Assembly: GCF_003052265.1 (NCBI RefSeq)
Contig: NZ_QANS01000003.1
Span: 646,046-710,045 of the forward strand
Source of the DNA: Stenotrophobium rhamnosiphilum
Lineage (GTDB): Bacteria; Pseudomonadota; Gammaproteobacteria; Nevskiales; Nevskiaceae
Direction: 5' to 3'
DNA: 64,000 bases
The translations under genes and the position numbers were made by a program. This document shows positions 38,501-47,403 of the stretch, piece by piece. Every line of letters starts with the position of its first letter. Position 1 is the first letter of the stretch. The notes under the pieces are model-generated. The model ran no database searches. It had not been told where the DNA came from and saw only the letters and a program-made list of their open reading frames with translations.

Positions 38501-39202
38501 TTACCTCGTCATATTTCCAACTGTTTTGGCACGTGCAACATCAGGACTGAGATAAGTTTGCTCCGGGATTTCTCCAAGACGAGACGGATGCACCTGTCCT
38601 GGCGCCAAGCCATAAAACTTCTGAAAGCTCATGATCAATGGATTCCACTTATCTGGATCAATTCGGTTTTCCACGCCATCCATAAGAATCGAAGGATGGA
38701 CGTGTACTCGCTGAATCCGAACCTCAAAAACTTTCAATCCACCACGCCACTGTTCGTCATCATCCATAAGGCCGTGCGACGCAGATAAAACGGCCTCCAT
38801 CTGAACCGGACATTCAGATGCACGAGCAGGCGCAATCGTTTCAGACGGCACTGGCGTCAGGCCCGCAATCTCGAACTTATTCTTCTCATGGCTGTAGCCA
38901 CGCATCTGCTTGGCGCCAGGAATTGGATTCGATCCCGTTAGCTTAGCCAGGCGATCAACTGCATCTACCTGTGCAGGTGACGGAAGATTGAGAACCAGCT
39001 CACCGGTTCTTATTAAGTTCTCCGTCGTCTTCGAACTTCCATCCAGCCCCAGCATGCAACGCCAGCCCAGCCAAAATGCTGACGACATTGGCGCAATATT
39101 CATGCTGCCGTCTTCGTTGGTCGTACTGATCAAAACCACAGGCGTTCCGAAATAAAGAATCGCGGGTTCGATAGAAACAGTGTCAGGGGACTGGCGCTTC
39201 AT
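38501..39202 (-). CDS. Flavin reductase-like (DIM6/NTAB) protein
   Basis: 233 residues with the flavin reductase opening VVLISTTNEDGSMNIAPMSSAFWLGW, where the Ser/Thr-Asn-Pro-like strand binds FMN, and ENLIRTGELVLNLPS. Such FMN-binding split-barrel proteins supply reduced flavin or act on their own as flavoproteins. Convergent with the AraC gene. No partner oxygenase is adjacent. Confidence 0.85.
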   Translation of the reverse strand: MKRQSPDTVSIEPAILYFGTPVVLISTTNEDGSMNIAPMSSAFWLGWRCMLGLDGSSKTTENLIRTGELVLNLPSPAQVDAVDRLAKLTGSNPIPGAKQMRGYSHEKNKFEIAGLTPVPSETIAPARASECPVQMEAVLSASHGLMDDDEQWRGGLKVFEVRIQRVHVHPSILMDGVENRIDPDKWNPLIMSFQKFYGLAPGQVHPSRLGEIPEQTYLSPDVARAKTVGNMTR

Positions 39203-39351
39203 TTTCAGCTCTCGGTAGTAAACGAGAACTGAATTTAGTTGGCGGCAGACAAATCGGCTGGCCGTTTTCGGTCATCCTATTCGGGCGGCGTCTATTCTTC
39301 GCGTGCAATACTGCTTGCAAGCAAGCGATCCATCATCCGAGGCATTCCAAA

Positions 39352-39834
39352 TTGGAAAAAGTAGCGCTGTTTGTTGATGTTCAAAATATTTATTACACGA
39401 CGAAGCAGGCGTTCAACTGCAATTTTGACTACAACGCTTTTTGGAAGATGGCGACGCACAATCGGCAGGTTGTGAAGGCGACGGCATTCGCGATTGATCG
39501 TGGCGATGAAAAGCAGAAGCAGTTTCAAAACATTCTGCGAGCGATTGGGTTTGAGGTGAAGCTCAAGCCGTTCATCCAGCGTGCTGATGGATCTTCAAAA
39601 GGTGATTGGGATGTGGGCATCACTTTGGATGTGATGGAGCATGCGCCGAGTGTGGACGTTGTGGTGCTGGCTTCTGGCGATGGGGATTTTGATCAGTTGG
39701 TTGATCGGGTTCGGGAGAAGCACAACGTCGCGGTTGAGGTTTATGGGGTTGAACAGCTCACGGCGGGTTCGTTGATTCGTTCGGCTTCTCGGTTTGTGCC
39801 GATTGAGAAGGGGTTGTTGTTGGGGCGCGGCTAG
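39352..39834 (+). CDS. NYN (LabA-like) domain protein, predicted RNase
   Basis: 160 residues. VALFVDVQNIYYTTKQAF carries the first acidic residue and Asn, KGDWDVGITLDVME the second, and VVVLASGDGDFDQLVDRVRE the third acidic group of the PIN-like NYN domain. These are metal-binding residues of a predicted ribonuclease. The start TTG 39352 is unusual; GAGG lies nine bases upstream and no ATG is available before the conserved strand. It stands alone, followed by palindromic repeats. Confidence 0.87.
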   Translation: MEKVALFVDVQNIYYTTKQAFNCNFDYNAFWKMATHNRQVVKATAFAIDRGDEKQKQFQNILRAIGFEVKLKPFIQRADGSSKGDWDVGITLDVMEHAPSVDVVVLASGDGDFDQLVDRVREKHNVAVEVYGVEQLTAGSLIRSASRFVPIEKGLLLGRG

Positions 39835-39844
39835 AAACGCGGAA

Positions 39845-39997
39845 GGCGGGATGCTCCCGCCCTACATTTTCTTGTCATTCCGAACGCAGTGAGGAATCTT
39901 ATGTACAGGACGTACGGTATGCCGCGGGCGCAGGATGCGCAGGAGCGGCCAGCTCATCGTCTAAAAAGCAAGATCCCTCGCGATGCTCGGGATGACA
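39845..39997. repeat. Composite of palindromic repeats (two families)
   Basis: A single GGCGGGATGCTCCCGCC unit (39845-39861) is followed by a TGTCATTCCGA...GAGGAATCTT unit (39872-39900) and, 67 bases on, its inverted partner (39968-39997). Families match the elements at 22506-22563 and 11788-12224. The whole spacer 39835-40010 is made of repeats. Confidence 0.82.
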
Positions 39998-40010
39998 TGA
40001 AGGGTGCCCC

Positions 40011-40277
40011 TCAACGCAACTGACTGTCTTTACTTCCGCGTCGGTTGTAGCCGCTGAAGGTGCTGGCTTCACTGTCGTGCGCTTCTTGACAAGCCACGCA
40101 AAGGCGCACGCCGGGAATCGCTTCTCTGCGTTTCAAGGGAATCTCTTCACCACATTCGGCGCAATGACTCAGGCTTGGGCCTGTCGCGAGATTGCTGCGC
40201 GCGCGTTCAACGGCATCTTTGACCGTGGCATCGATCTGCTCTTGCACTGCACCTTCACGTGCCCAGCCGGTCGCCAT
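40011..40277 (-). CDS. DksA/TraR-type C4 zinc-finger protein
   Basis: 88 residues with a C4 zinc finger (CAECG ... CVACQ) and the IPLKRREAIPGVRLC segment typical of short DksA/TraR-family proteins such as YbiI. DksA itself binds RNA polymerase and potentiates ppGpp; the short members lack most of the coiled coil and their function is open. It starts two bases after the stop of the AraC gene, so the two are probably cotranscribed. Confidence 0.86.
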   Translation of the reverse strand: MATGWAREGAVQEQIDATVKDAVERARSNLATGPSLSHCAECGEEIPLKRREAIPGVRLCVACQEAHDSEASTFSGYNRRGSKDSQLR

Positions 40278-40279
40278 GA

Positions 40280-41290
40280 TTATTTCCCTCCGCGTGTCGC
40301 AGCGGGGGCGCGGCCTGTCCAGCGTTTGTAAGCGCGAGTGAAAGCGCTTTGTTCGGAGTAGCCGAGCAAGAAGGCGATGTCGACCAAATCAAGTGTGGCG
40401 TCGGCGAGATAGCGTTCGGCTAATTCGCGACGTACGTCGTCGACGAGCTGGGTGAAGCTTAAGTTGGTGTCTTGCAGCTTGCGTTGTAGCGTGCGGCTGC
40501 TGAGGTTGAGTTGCTTGGCGATGGTAGTGAGTTCTACATCGCCTTCGCCCAGCTGTCTGGCAATTGCAGCGCGTGCGTCAGCAATGGCATCACCGCGAGT
40601 CAACGATTGCATCTGACGTTCGGCGAGCTGCTCCATCATCTTGCGCATCGAGGCATCGGGTTGGATCAGTGGCTGTGCGAGCCAGTCCACCGACATCAGC
40701 AATCGATAGCGATCTTGTGAAAAGCGCAGCGGACAGCCGAGTACGCGTTCGTGTTCGGTGAGATCTTTTGGCGCGGCATAGGTGAAATCAATTCGCAGCG
40801 GATTGTTGCGACGGCCGCTGATCCAGCGCGAGAAGGTGACGAGGCCGGCGAGGTTGTATTCCGCCATTTGGCGATAAGGGTGTTCGACGTCTGGATTCCA
40901 GCTTAAGCAAAGCTGGCCGTTCTCCATCGTTTGTTCCATCGGTCCGATATCCAGCACCAGCGCGTGATAGCGACGCAGGCCAGAGAGTGCTTCGCCCAAA
41001 GTGGCGCAATTCATCGCGACATAGCCGAGCGCGCCGTAATGGCCGGGGCGGATTTGTTCGCCCGCGTGCAGGCCGAGGGCGTCGTCATTGAGGAGCGCGG
41101 CGGCGCGGTCGAACAGGGCGGCGCATTCGCTCTCGGCGAGGCGAGCATCACGGTCTTCAAGGTCGATTTGCCGGCCTTCCAGCAACTGCTCCAGCGTCAG
41201 GCCGCGCGTCTGCACATAGTCCAGCAGCCCGCGCAGGTAGGCGAGGGACGCGGTGTGTCCGGTGGCGTGTGCGGTCAAAGGGTTTGGCAT
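40280..41290 (-). CDS. AraC-family regulator with arabinose-binding-type N-terminal domain (B)
   Basis: 336 residues of the same class as the regulator at 37476-38489. The C-terminal helix-turn-helix pair is TTIAKQLNLSSRTLQRKLQD and LVDIAFLLGYSEQSAFTRAYKRWTG. It is divergent from the first sterol desaturase gene with 72 bp between starts, so control of that gene is likely. A DksA-like gene follows on the same strand. Confidence 0.92.
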   Translation of the reverse strand: MPNPLTAHATGHTASLAYLRGLLDYVQTRGLTLEQLLEGRQIDLEDRDARLAESECAALFDRAAALLNDDALGLHAGEQIRPGHYGALGYVAMNCATLGEALSGLRRYHALVLDIGPMEQTMENGQLCLSWNPDVEHPYRQMAEYNLAGLVTFSRWISGRRNNPLRIDFTYAAPKDLTEHERVLGCPLRFSQDRYRLLMSVDWLAQPLIQPDASMRKMMEQLAERQMQSLTRGDAIADARAAIARQLGEGDVELTTIAKQLNLSSRTLQRKLQDTNLSFTQLVDDVRRELAERYLADATLDLVDIAFLLGYSEQSAFTRAYKRWTGRAPAATRGGK

Positions 41291-41362
41291 GGCGAGTCAA
41301 GAGAATAGCGCCCTGTAGGCCGAAAATGCACCAGCTTCATAAAACCTAGAGCGAGAGAGTCC

Positions 41363-42283
41363 ATGCAGGCAGCAACAGAGTGGCTACAGACAATGTTTGG
41401 CGGCGGCGATGTGGACTGGAAACAAGTCCTGCTGATCGGCATGTCGCCGGTGTTTCTGATCGCTTTCATGATCGAGCGCCGCGTGATGGCGAATCGCGGT
41501 GAGCGTCGCCAGTTTGAGTGGCGCGACATCATCGCCAATCTTGGCCTGGGTGCCAGCTATCAAGTATTCGAGCTGATCGCGCATGCGTTGTTCACGGCTG
41601 TGGCGGTCACTTGGTTTTATGAACATCGCTTGTTCGACATGCCGATCAACGGCTGGACGATCCTGCCGATCTTTATTGCGGTCGAGTTTTGCTACTACTG
41701 GTTCCACCGCACCTCGCATCGCGTGCGCTGGTTCTGGAGTGCGCATGTGGTTCACCACTCCAGTGAGCGCATGAACTTTACGACGGCGATGCGTCAGAGC
41801 TTGCTGTACTCGATCACGGGTTGGTGGTTGTTCTTTATGCCGCTGGTGTTGCTGGGCGTTCCGCCTGCAGTCGTGTTCTTCCTCTATGCAGTGGATCTGT
41901 CGTATCAGTATTTTGTGCACACCGAATCAGTCGGCAAGTTGCCAGCTTGGTATGAATACATTTTCGACACGCCTTCCAACCATCGCGTGCACCACGGCCG
42001 CAATGAGGAATACATCGACAAGAATTACGGCGGCGTGTTGATCATCTTTGATCGCTGGTTCGGCACCTATGCCGAAGAGCAGGCCAAGGTCGATTACGGC
42101 ATCACGCGCCAAGTGCGTAGCTACAACGTGCTCACGCTCAACTTCCATGAGTTCATTGATATGTGGCGCGATGTGATGCAGCCCGGGTCACTGACGCAGC
42201 GCATCAAACATCTGTGGGCGCCGCCGGATTGGACGCGGGTTGAGCAGGTTGAGATTACTAAAGACGAGAAGGTGGTTGCTTAG
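41363..42283 (+). CDS. Sterol desaturase/fatty acid hydroxylase-family protein 1
   Basis: 306 residues, integral membrane. The di-iron His motifs are all present: HRTSHR, HVVHHSSE and NHRVHHGRN, within the fatty acid hydroxylase superfamily. Members hydroxylate or desaturate sterols, carotenoids or fatty acids. Start ATG 41363 follows GAGCGAGAG. A paralogue follows 117 bp downstream of its stop. The substrate is not evident. Confidence 0.9.
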   Translation: MQAATEWLQTMFGGGDVDWKQVLLIGMSPVFLIAFMIERRVMANRGERRQFEWRDIIANLGLGASYQVFELIAHALFTAVAVTWFYEHRLFDMPINGWTILPIFIAVEFCYYWFHRTSHRVRWFWSAHVVHHSSERMNFTTAMRQSLLYSITGWWLFFMPLVLLGVPPAVVFFLYAVDLSYQYFVHTESVGKLPAWYEYIFDTPSNHRVHHGRNEEYIDKNYGGVLIIFDRWFGTYAEEQAKVDYGITRQVRSYNVLTLNFHEFIDMWRDVMQPGSLTQRIKHLWAPPDWTRVEQVEITKDEKVVA

Positions 42284-42300
42284 GCAGAATCTGTTTAGAT

Positions 42301-42329
42301 CGTCATTCCCGCCTACGCGGGAATGACGG
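42301..42329. repeat. Palindrome of the CGTCATTCCCGC family
   Basis: CGTCATTCCCGC and GCGGGAATGACG flank a CTAC centre, a near-perfect 12-bp stem. It lies between the two sterol desaturase genes and could act as a weak hairpin terminator. Confidence 0.8.
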
Positions 42330-42400
42330 AGTGTTTTTGAATTCGACATAATTGCTTACGAATCGCGCCGCAACGTACGGCGCACGGCAAGGAGAGCGGG

Positions 42401-43309
42401 ATGGAAATCATCAACTGGCTGGCGCAATACATGCTGATTGCAGCCATTCCCTATTTCCTGATTTTGATTGGGCTAGAGCTCTACACACTCAAACGCGCGC
42501 CACGTGTTGCTGGCCTGCGTGGTTACGAGTGGCGTGATTATTGGACCAGCATCAGCCTTGGCGTGATCAAGCTGGCAATGATGGCGATCTGCGGCCTCTA
42601 TGTGGTGCTGGCGTTTGCCTGGGTTTACGAGCATCGCGTGTATGAGTTGTCGCCACTGACGTGGTGGACATGGCCGCTGCTGTTTCTGGCCGATGACTTT
42701 TGCTACTACTGGTATCACCGCTTTGCGCATCGCGTCCGTTTATTCTGGAGCGAGCACGTCAATCATCACTCCAGCGAGTACTACAACCTCGGCACTGCGC
42801 TGCGTCAGTCGACGCTGGAACCCGCGTATGGATTTATCTACTGGCTGCCGCTGGCATGGATTGGTTTTCATCCCGCCGCGATTGCAGTGCAGGCGGGTGT
42901 GAGTCTGCTGTATCAGTTCTGGATACACACCGAATCAATTGGCCGCATGGGTTGGTTCGAGAAAGTGTTCAACACACCTTCTCATCACCGTGTGCATCAC
43001 GGCAGCAACGGCATTTACATTGACAGGAACTACGCAGGCATCCTGATCATCTGGGACAAGCTGTTCGGAACGTTTCAGGAAGAGCGCGATGACGTGCCGG
43101 TGAAATATGGTCTTGTCACCAACATCGACACTTATCGCCTTGATCGCGTGATCTTTCACGAACTCGCACACCTGTTTCGCGAGGCATGGCATGCGAAGAA
43201 GTGGTCACACAAATTGGCTTGGATTTTCGGGCCGCCAGAATGGTCGCCGACTGGATTGAAGTTTCCACCGGATCATCCGCGGTATCAGCAACAATCCAAT
43301 AAGACTTGA
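42401..43309 (+). CDS. Sterol desaturase/fatty acid hydroxylase-family protein 2
   Basis: 302 residues, a paralogue of the upstream protein sharing the same His motifs (HRFAHR, HVNHHSSE, HHRVHHGSN) and hydrophobic pattern. Start ATG 42401 follows AAGGAGAG. The two copies are not near-identical, so the duplication is old or the pair came together from different lineages. Function as a membrane lipid hydroxylase or desaturase is inferred from the family. Confidence 0.9.
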   Translation: MEIINWLAQYMLIAAIPYFLILIGLELYTLKRAPRVAGLRGYEWRDYWTSISLGVIKLAMMAICGLYVVLAFAWVYEHRVYELSPLTWWTWPLLFLADDFCYYWYHRFAHRVRLFWSEHVNHHSSEYYNLGTALRQSTLEPAYGFIYWLPLAWIGFHPAAIAVQAGVSLLYQFWIHTESIGRMGWFEKVFNTPSHHRVHHGSNGIYIDRNYAGILIIWDKLFGTFQEERDDVPVKYGLVTNIDTYRLDRVIFHELAHLFREAWHAKKWSHKLAWIFGPPEWSPTGLKFPPDHPRYQQQSNKT

Positions 43310-43311
43310 TT

Positions 43312-43378
43312 GTAGGGTGCGCTGTGCGCACCGCTTGAGTGTTCTAAAAGGATTGTCGGTGCGCACAGCGCACCCTAC
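43312..43378. repeat. Palindromic intergenic repeat, GTAGGGTGCGC family, copy 2
   Basis: Arms 43312-43332 and 43358-43378 are inverted and match the arms of the copy at 5025-5094; only the spacer differs. The right arm contains the stop codon of the M14 peptidase gene on the opposite strand. Confidence 0.85.
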
Positions 43379-44436
43379 CGGCGCAGCTCGCGCGCAGCGA
43401 GCGCATCCTTACTACTCTGCGCCCAATACGCCACCGCCGAGTCATGCAACCATGGCCGTATCGATTCAATCGGCCGCCAGCGTTGATGCGAAATCGAAGC
43501 GCGTGTCATGAAATCGAACAGGGTTAAGTGCGTGCGCAGGATTCGCATATGCCGATGCGGTTCAATCGGATTGAACATGCCGGGCATGCGCAGCATCTGC
43601 CAAGGATTCTTCTTTACCCAAAGCCACGAACCGAGTTCGAGCGTGAAGGGAATGAACAAACCTTGCGCCTGCGTCTTCGACTGATCGTAGAGGTAATCCC
43701 AAAGATCGCCATGCGTAGTGTATTGGCGAGACTGCGGTTCGATCACGTAGATGCTGTGATGCGGATAAGTATTGCGGAACAGTGTGCGCAGCGAATAAAT
43801 CTCGGCGAGACAATCAATTGGCTCACTGGTGCGTGCGTAGGGAAACCACAAACGATCACGCGTACCGAAACCTGAGTGGCAATCAATCGCCATGCTGAAT
43901 TTATGCGGAAATAATTTTTCCTGCACGACGCGGCACACCATCTGCGCCTCGTCTTGCATCGGCTCGCCACGACGGCCGCGATACCACGGCAGATGCTTGC
44001 TCAGGCGTTGTCCGCCCAGCAGCCAATGCGCGCCAGACGTAGCGTCCACCGGCGCATTGCGCATCAAGTCCACGCCGTTGCCATTGCAACGCGTTTGATT
44101 GCGCATGCCTGCCGGATTGATCAACGGCACAAACACGATGCGAACGTGATCGAGCATCTGGGAAAACGTATCGTCCCAACGCAGCCGCTCAATCAGCGTA
44201 TGCAAATACGCCAGCAACACCTGCGTGCCAATGCGCTCTACGCCGTGCACGCCGCCAAAGAAACCAATGGCTGGAACTTCTGGTGCGGTAGAGCCCATCT
44301 CCAAACAATGAATTGGCATCCGCTCGCCGCGATGCACTACCTCGCCTAAAACCTCCGTGCGCAGCAAACCACCAGCTCGTTTAATCAGAGCTTGGAGTTG
44401 TTCGAGTTCAGGTAGTGGTTCTGGCCGCCGCGCCAT
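43375..44436 (-). CDS. M14-family metallocarboxypeptidase-like protein
   Basis: 353 residues. Zinc ligands of the M14 family are visible: His and Glu in FGGVHGVERIG, and His in AIDCHSGFG; the general-base Glu is in FTLELGS. INPAGMRNQTRCNGNGVDLMRN carries the substrate Asn-Arg pair. Likely cytoplasmic, no signal peptide. The stop TAG is provided by the GTAGGG end of the neighbouring palindromic repeat, so the last residues may have been altered by repeat insertion. A role in cleaving peptidoglycan peptides or small amides is possible. Confidence 0.85.
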   Translation of the reverse strand: MARRPEPLPELEQLQALIKRAGGLLRTEVLGEVVHRGERMPIHCLEMGSTAPEVPAIGFFGGVHGVERIGTQVLLAYLHTLIERLRWDDTFSQMLDHVRIVFVPLINPAGMRNQTRCNGNGVDLMRNAPVDATSGAHWLLGGQRLSKHLPWYRGRRGEPMQDEAQMVCRVVQEKLFPHKFSMAIDCHSGFGTRDRLWFPYARTSEPIDCLAEIYSLRTLFRNTYPHHSIYVIEPQSRQYTTHGDLWDYLYDQSKTQAQGLFIPFTLELGSWLWVKKNPWQMLRMPGMFNPIEPHRHMRILRTHLTLFDFMTRASISHQRWRPIESIRPWLHDSAVAYWAQSSKDALAARELRR

Positions 44437-44511
44437 TTAGGTTTCAGTAATTCAAAAAACAAAGCGCGCCATTGTATGCGCGGTAAACATCTCGAATGTG
44501 AATGTATTGTG

Positions 44512-45420
44512 TCAACGATCCCAAGGTGCAGTCTCGCCTGCAAATGACTGCGCTAGGAAATCCACCATCAAGCGCACCTTGGCACTTAGATGGCGACGGC
44601 TTGGATATACCGCCAAGACTTCGATGTCTGCCATGCGATAGCCGGGGAGCAATTCGATCAACCGCTTTTGGCGCAGGTCTTCGCCGATCAGGAACGTGGG
44701 TTGCCAGATCACACCCCCGCCCATGATGGCTGCTGCACGTGCGGTATCGCCGTTGTTGGTGTGCATGGCGTAGCGCACTTTTACGCTGTGCTTATTTCCA
44801 GCGGTGTCGACGAAGTGCCATTCGTCTGCGGTTTGTGCGTAGGTGTAACCGAGGCAGGCGTGTTGAGCCAGATCAGACGGATGCTTCGGTGGCGGACGTT
44901 GCAGCAAATATCCCGGCGATGCGCAGACGATATTGCGTGACGTCGCCAGCTTGCGTGCGGAATAACTGGTGGAGCCACCGCGTGAAATGCGGATGCCCAG
45001 ATCAAAACCTTCTTCCACCAAATCAACGACGCGATCAGCAAGAACCACGTCGAGTTCTACCTCTGGATATTTCTCCATGAACTTCGGCCACAGCGGTGCG
45101 AGGTGGAGGATGCCGAAACTCACCGGCACGTTGATGCGCAAACGTCCGCGCGGGCGTGTGGTGCTTGCTGAGGTTTGGCTTTCAGCTTCGGCGACTTCTT
45201 CCAAGATCAGTCGGCAACGCTCATGCAGAATTTCGCCGCTTTCTGTCAGCGATAGCTTGCGTGAACTGCGATTGAGCAGGCGCGTGCCAAGATGCGCCTC
45301 AAGCTCGTTGATGTAGCGCGTCACATTGGCGGGTGAGGTGTCGAGCGCTTCTGCGGCTCTGACGAAACTGCCGCGTGCGACTACAGAGGCGAATACTTCA
45401 AAAGCCTTTAAACGATCCAT
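44512..45420 (-). CDS. LysR-family transcriptional regulator divergent from an SDR gene
   Basis: 302 residues from ATG 45420 (an ATG at 45435 would add five residues). The helix-turn-helix is RLKAFEVFASVVARGSFVRAAEALDTSPANVTRYINELE, and the effector domain continues with the RLRINVPVSFG strand of the CrgA/DhlR-like LysR subgroup. It is divergent from the SDR gene with 122 bp between starts, an arrangement in which such regulators commonly control the dehydrogenase. Confidence 0.92.
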   Translation of the reverse strand: MDRLKAFEVFASVVARGSFVRAAEALDTSPANVTRYINELEAHLGTRLLNRSSRKLSLTESGEILHERCRLILEEVAEAESQTSASTTRPRGRLRINVPVSFGILHLAPLWPKFMEKYPEVELDVVLADRVVDLVEEGFDLGIRISRGGSTSYSARKLATSRNIVCASPGYLLQRPPPKHPSDLAQHACLGYTYAQTADEWHFVDTAGNKHSVKVRYAMHTNNGDTARAAAIMGGGVIWQPTFLIGEDLRQKRLIELLPGYRMADIEVLAVYPSRRHLSAKVRLMVDFLAQSFAGETAPWDR

Positions 45421-45542
45421 GTCAGGCTCAATCATTCAGGAATACTGAATTAATAATGCAGTTTCGCTGCCTTCATTTACAAGTTATGCGAGTTCAAGAT
45501 GGCGTCACTGGATTCCCTGCCACTTCAATCAGGAGAGCTCAC

Positions 45543-46292
45543 ATGGACAGACTCAAAGGCAAGCGCGCACTCATCACCGGCGGCACCAGCGGCATCGGCT
45601 TGGAAACAGCCCGTCAGTTCATTGCCGAAGGCGCCCGCGTCGCGGTGACCGGCACCAATCCGGAAACGATCGAGCAAGCTAAGAAGATTCTCGGCGACCA
45701 AGCGTTGGTTTTGCGCGTCGATGCGGGTGATAGCGCAGGACAGGCTGCATTGGCCAAAACCCTCGCCGATTCATTTGGGCAACTTGATGCAGTCTTCCTC
45801 AATGCCGGTGTCGCGCAGTTGGCGCCCATTGAGCAGTGGGACGAAGCCGCTTGGGATCGCACCTTCTCAATCAATCTCAAAGGCCCTTTCTTCCTCGTTC
45901 AAGCACTGCTGCCGATTCTCGCCAACCCTGCATCGATCGTGCTCAACACGTCGATCAATGCCCGCATCGGCATGCCGAACTCCAGCGTCTACGCCGCTTC
46001 GAAAGCCGGTTTGATTTCGATGGCTCGCACATTGTCAGGCGAACTGATTGGCCGCGGCATTCGCGTCAATGCGGTTAGCCCTGGCCCAGTCTCGACGCCG
46101 CTGTATGGCAAGTTGGGTTTCGAACAGGCTGAACTCGAGAAAGTCGCAAGCTCGATTCGCGCGCAGGTGCCTGCTGGTCGCTTCGGTGAACCATCAGAAA
46201 TTGCCAAGGCAGTCGTGTTCCTCGCTTCGGATGAAGCATCGTTCACAGTCGGTAGCGAACTCGTGATCGACGGCGGCATGAGCAATTTGTAA
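45543..46292 (+). CDS. Short-chain dehydrogenase/reductase (SDR) family protein
   Basis: 249 residues from ATG 45543, with AGGAG seven bases upstream. The classical SDR plan is complete: TGGTSGIG cofactor motif, LNAGVA, the catalytic Ser and YxxxK (YAASK), and PGPVSTPL. It would oxidise or reduce an alcohol/ketone with NAD(P). Divergent LysR regulator. Substrate unknown. Confidence 0.92.
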   Translation: MDRLKGKRALITGGTSGIGLETARQFIAEGARVAVTGTNPETIEQAKKILGDQALVLRVDAGDSAGQAALAKTLADSFGQLDAVFLNAGVAQLAPIEQWDEAAWDRTFSINLKGPFFLVQALLPILANPASIVLNTSINARIGMPNSSVYAASKAGLISMARTLSGELIGRGIRVNAVSPGPVSTPLYGKLGFEQAELEKVASSIRAQVPAGRFGEPSEIAKAVVFLASDEASFTVGSELVIDGGMSNL

Positions 46293-46301
46293 ATCAGCAA
46301 A

Positions 46302-46327
46302 GCGGCGCTCGTTACGACGAGCGCCGC
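46302..46327 (+). terminator. Perfect 11-bp hairpin after the SDR gene
   Basis: GCGGCGCTCGT (46302-46312) pairs with ACGAGCGCCGC (46317-46327) around a TACG loop. There is no T-run, so this is a stem-loop that may stop transcription only partly; it isolates the SDR gene from the ars promoter. Confidence 0.6.
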
Positions 46328-46342
46328 GGATATGAATATTCG

Positions 46343-46385
46343 GTGACAGCTATTGACTAGTTTCTATAATTCGATAAATATCGAA
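46343..46385 (+). promoter_or_regulatory. ars promoter and probable ArsR operator
   Basis: A sigma-70 type promoter: GTGACA (46343-46348), 16 bp, TATAAT (46365-46370). The start point would fall near 46377. A perfect 7-2-7 palindrome, TTCGATA AA TATCGAA (46370-46385), overlaps it and is the natural ArsR site. The arsR ATG at 46388 lies two bases after the palindrome, so the leader is about ten bases and has no ribosome binding site. Confidence 0.78.
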
Positions 46386-46387
46386 AT

Positions 46388-46693
46388 ATGAAATCAACCA
46401 TTGCTGTCACCCGACTTGCGGCGTTAGCGCAGGAAAGCCGCCTTGTCATCTTTCGGTTACTCGTCCGGAAAGGCCCCGATGGTCTTTGCGTCGGCGATAT
46501 TCAAGGCGCGTTGAAGGTGTCAGCGGCAACGCTGTCTTTTCATCTCAAAGAATTGACGAACGCCGGGCTGCTCAAATCGCGACAAGAAGGCCGCTTCATT
46601 TATTACGCGCCAGACTTTAAAGCGATGAACGAGTTGTTGGGGTATCTCACGGAAAGCTGCTGTGAAGGCAAATCTTGTGAGGTGAAGTCGTGA
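46388..46693 (+). CDS. arsR: ArsR-family arsenic-responsive repressor
   Basis: 101 residues with a winged helix (LAALAQESRLVIFRLLVRKG, VSAATLSFHLKELTNAGLLKSRQEGRFIYY). The C-terminal ESCCEGKSC provides three Cys (C-C-x4-C), close to the C-terminal As(III) site of the Acidithiobacillus ArsR type and unlike the CVC site of plasmid R773 ArsR. It would repress the operon and release on arsenite. No ribosome site precedes the ATG. The aquaporin gene starts within its last four bases. Confidence 0.93.
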   Translation: MKSTIAVTRLAALAQESRLVIFRLLVRKGPDGLCVGDIQGALKVSAATLSFHLKELTNAGLLKSRQEGRFIYYAPDFKAMNELLGYLTESCCEGKSCEVKS

Positions 46694-47403
46694 CGCTAGC
46701 TAGACGTGCCGTTGCAGAAGGTTTGGGCACTGCGCTGCTGCTCGCAGCCGTTGTTGGTTCAGGAATCATGGGTGAGCGCTTGGCAGGTGGAAACGTCGCC
46801 ATCGCTTTGCTCGCCAACTCCATCGCCACTGGCGGCGTGTTGATGGCGTTGATCCTGACGTTTGGCCCAATCTCTGGCGCGCATTTCAATCCGGCGGTGA
46901 CGCTGGCTGATGCAACGCAGGGCGGGCTGCCGTGGCGTGAAGTTCCGGCGTATCTGGTTGCACAAATCATCGGTGCTTTTGCAGGTGTTGCTGCCGCGCA
47001 TCTGATGTTTGGTGAGCCGGTCTACAGCGCATCGCTGCATGAGCGCTCTGGCGCCGCTCAAGCCTTCAGCGAATTTGTCGCAACGTTTGGTTTGCTCTCG
47101 GTGATCTGGGGTTGCGCAAGACTACGTTCGTCAGCGGTACCGTTTGCAGTGTCGGGTTATATCGTTGGTGCCTATTGGTTTACGGCTTCGACTTCATTCG
47201 CCAACCCTGCAGTGACGCTGGCCCGCGCTGCGAGCAATACCTTTGCAGGTATTCGTCCAGATGATGCGCCGCTGTTTATCGTTGCTCAGCTCGCTGGTGC
47301 TTTTGCCGCCACCGTACTCTTCCGCTGGTTGATTCCTTCTTTGCCCACTACCGCTTCGAACGTTGTCGTTCCGCACGACGCTGTCGAAGGAGAACAGAAA
47401 TGA
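46690..47403 (+). CDS. aqpS: Aquaglyceroporin AqpS-like, arsenite channel
   Basis: 237 residues, six membrane helices with both channel motifs (NPAVTLAD near the first half-helix and NPAVTLAR in the second). Start GTG 46690 overlaps arsR by four bases and GAGG lies seven bases upstream. In Sinorhizobium meliloti, AqpS lets arsenite made by ArsC leave the cell by diffusion; here, as there, no ArsB or Acr3 pump is present. The role is inferred from family and operon context. Confidence 0.92.
   Translation: MTLARRAVAEGLGTALLLAAVVGSGIMGERLAGGNVAIALLANSIATGGVLMALILTFGPISGAHFNPAVTLADATQGGLPWREVPAYLVAQIIGAFAGVAAAHLMFGEPVYSASLHERSGAAQAFSEFVATFGLLSVIWGCARLRSSAVPFAVSGYIVGAYWFTASTSFANPAVTLARAASNTFAGIRPDDAPLFIVAQLAGAFAATVLFRWLIPSLPTTASNVVVPHDAVEGEQK

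Noticed and set aside
46353..46370. TTGACT and TATAAT as a promoter pair
   Set aside because: They are only six bases apart; GTGACA at 46343-46348 gives a proper 16-bp spacing to the same TATAAT.
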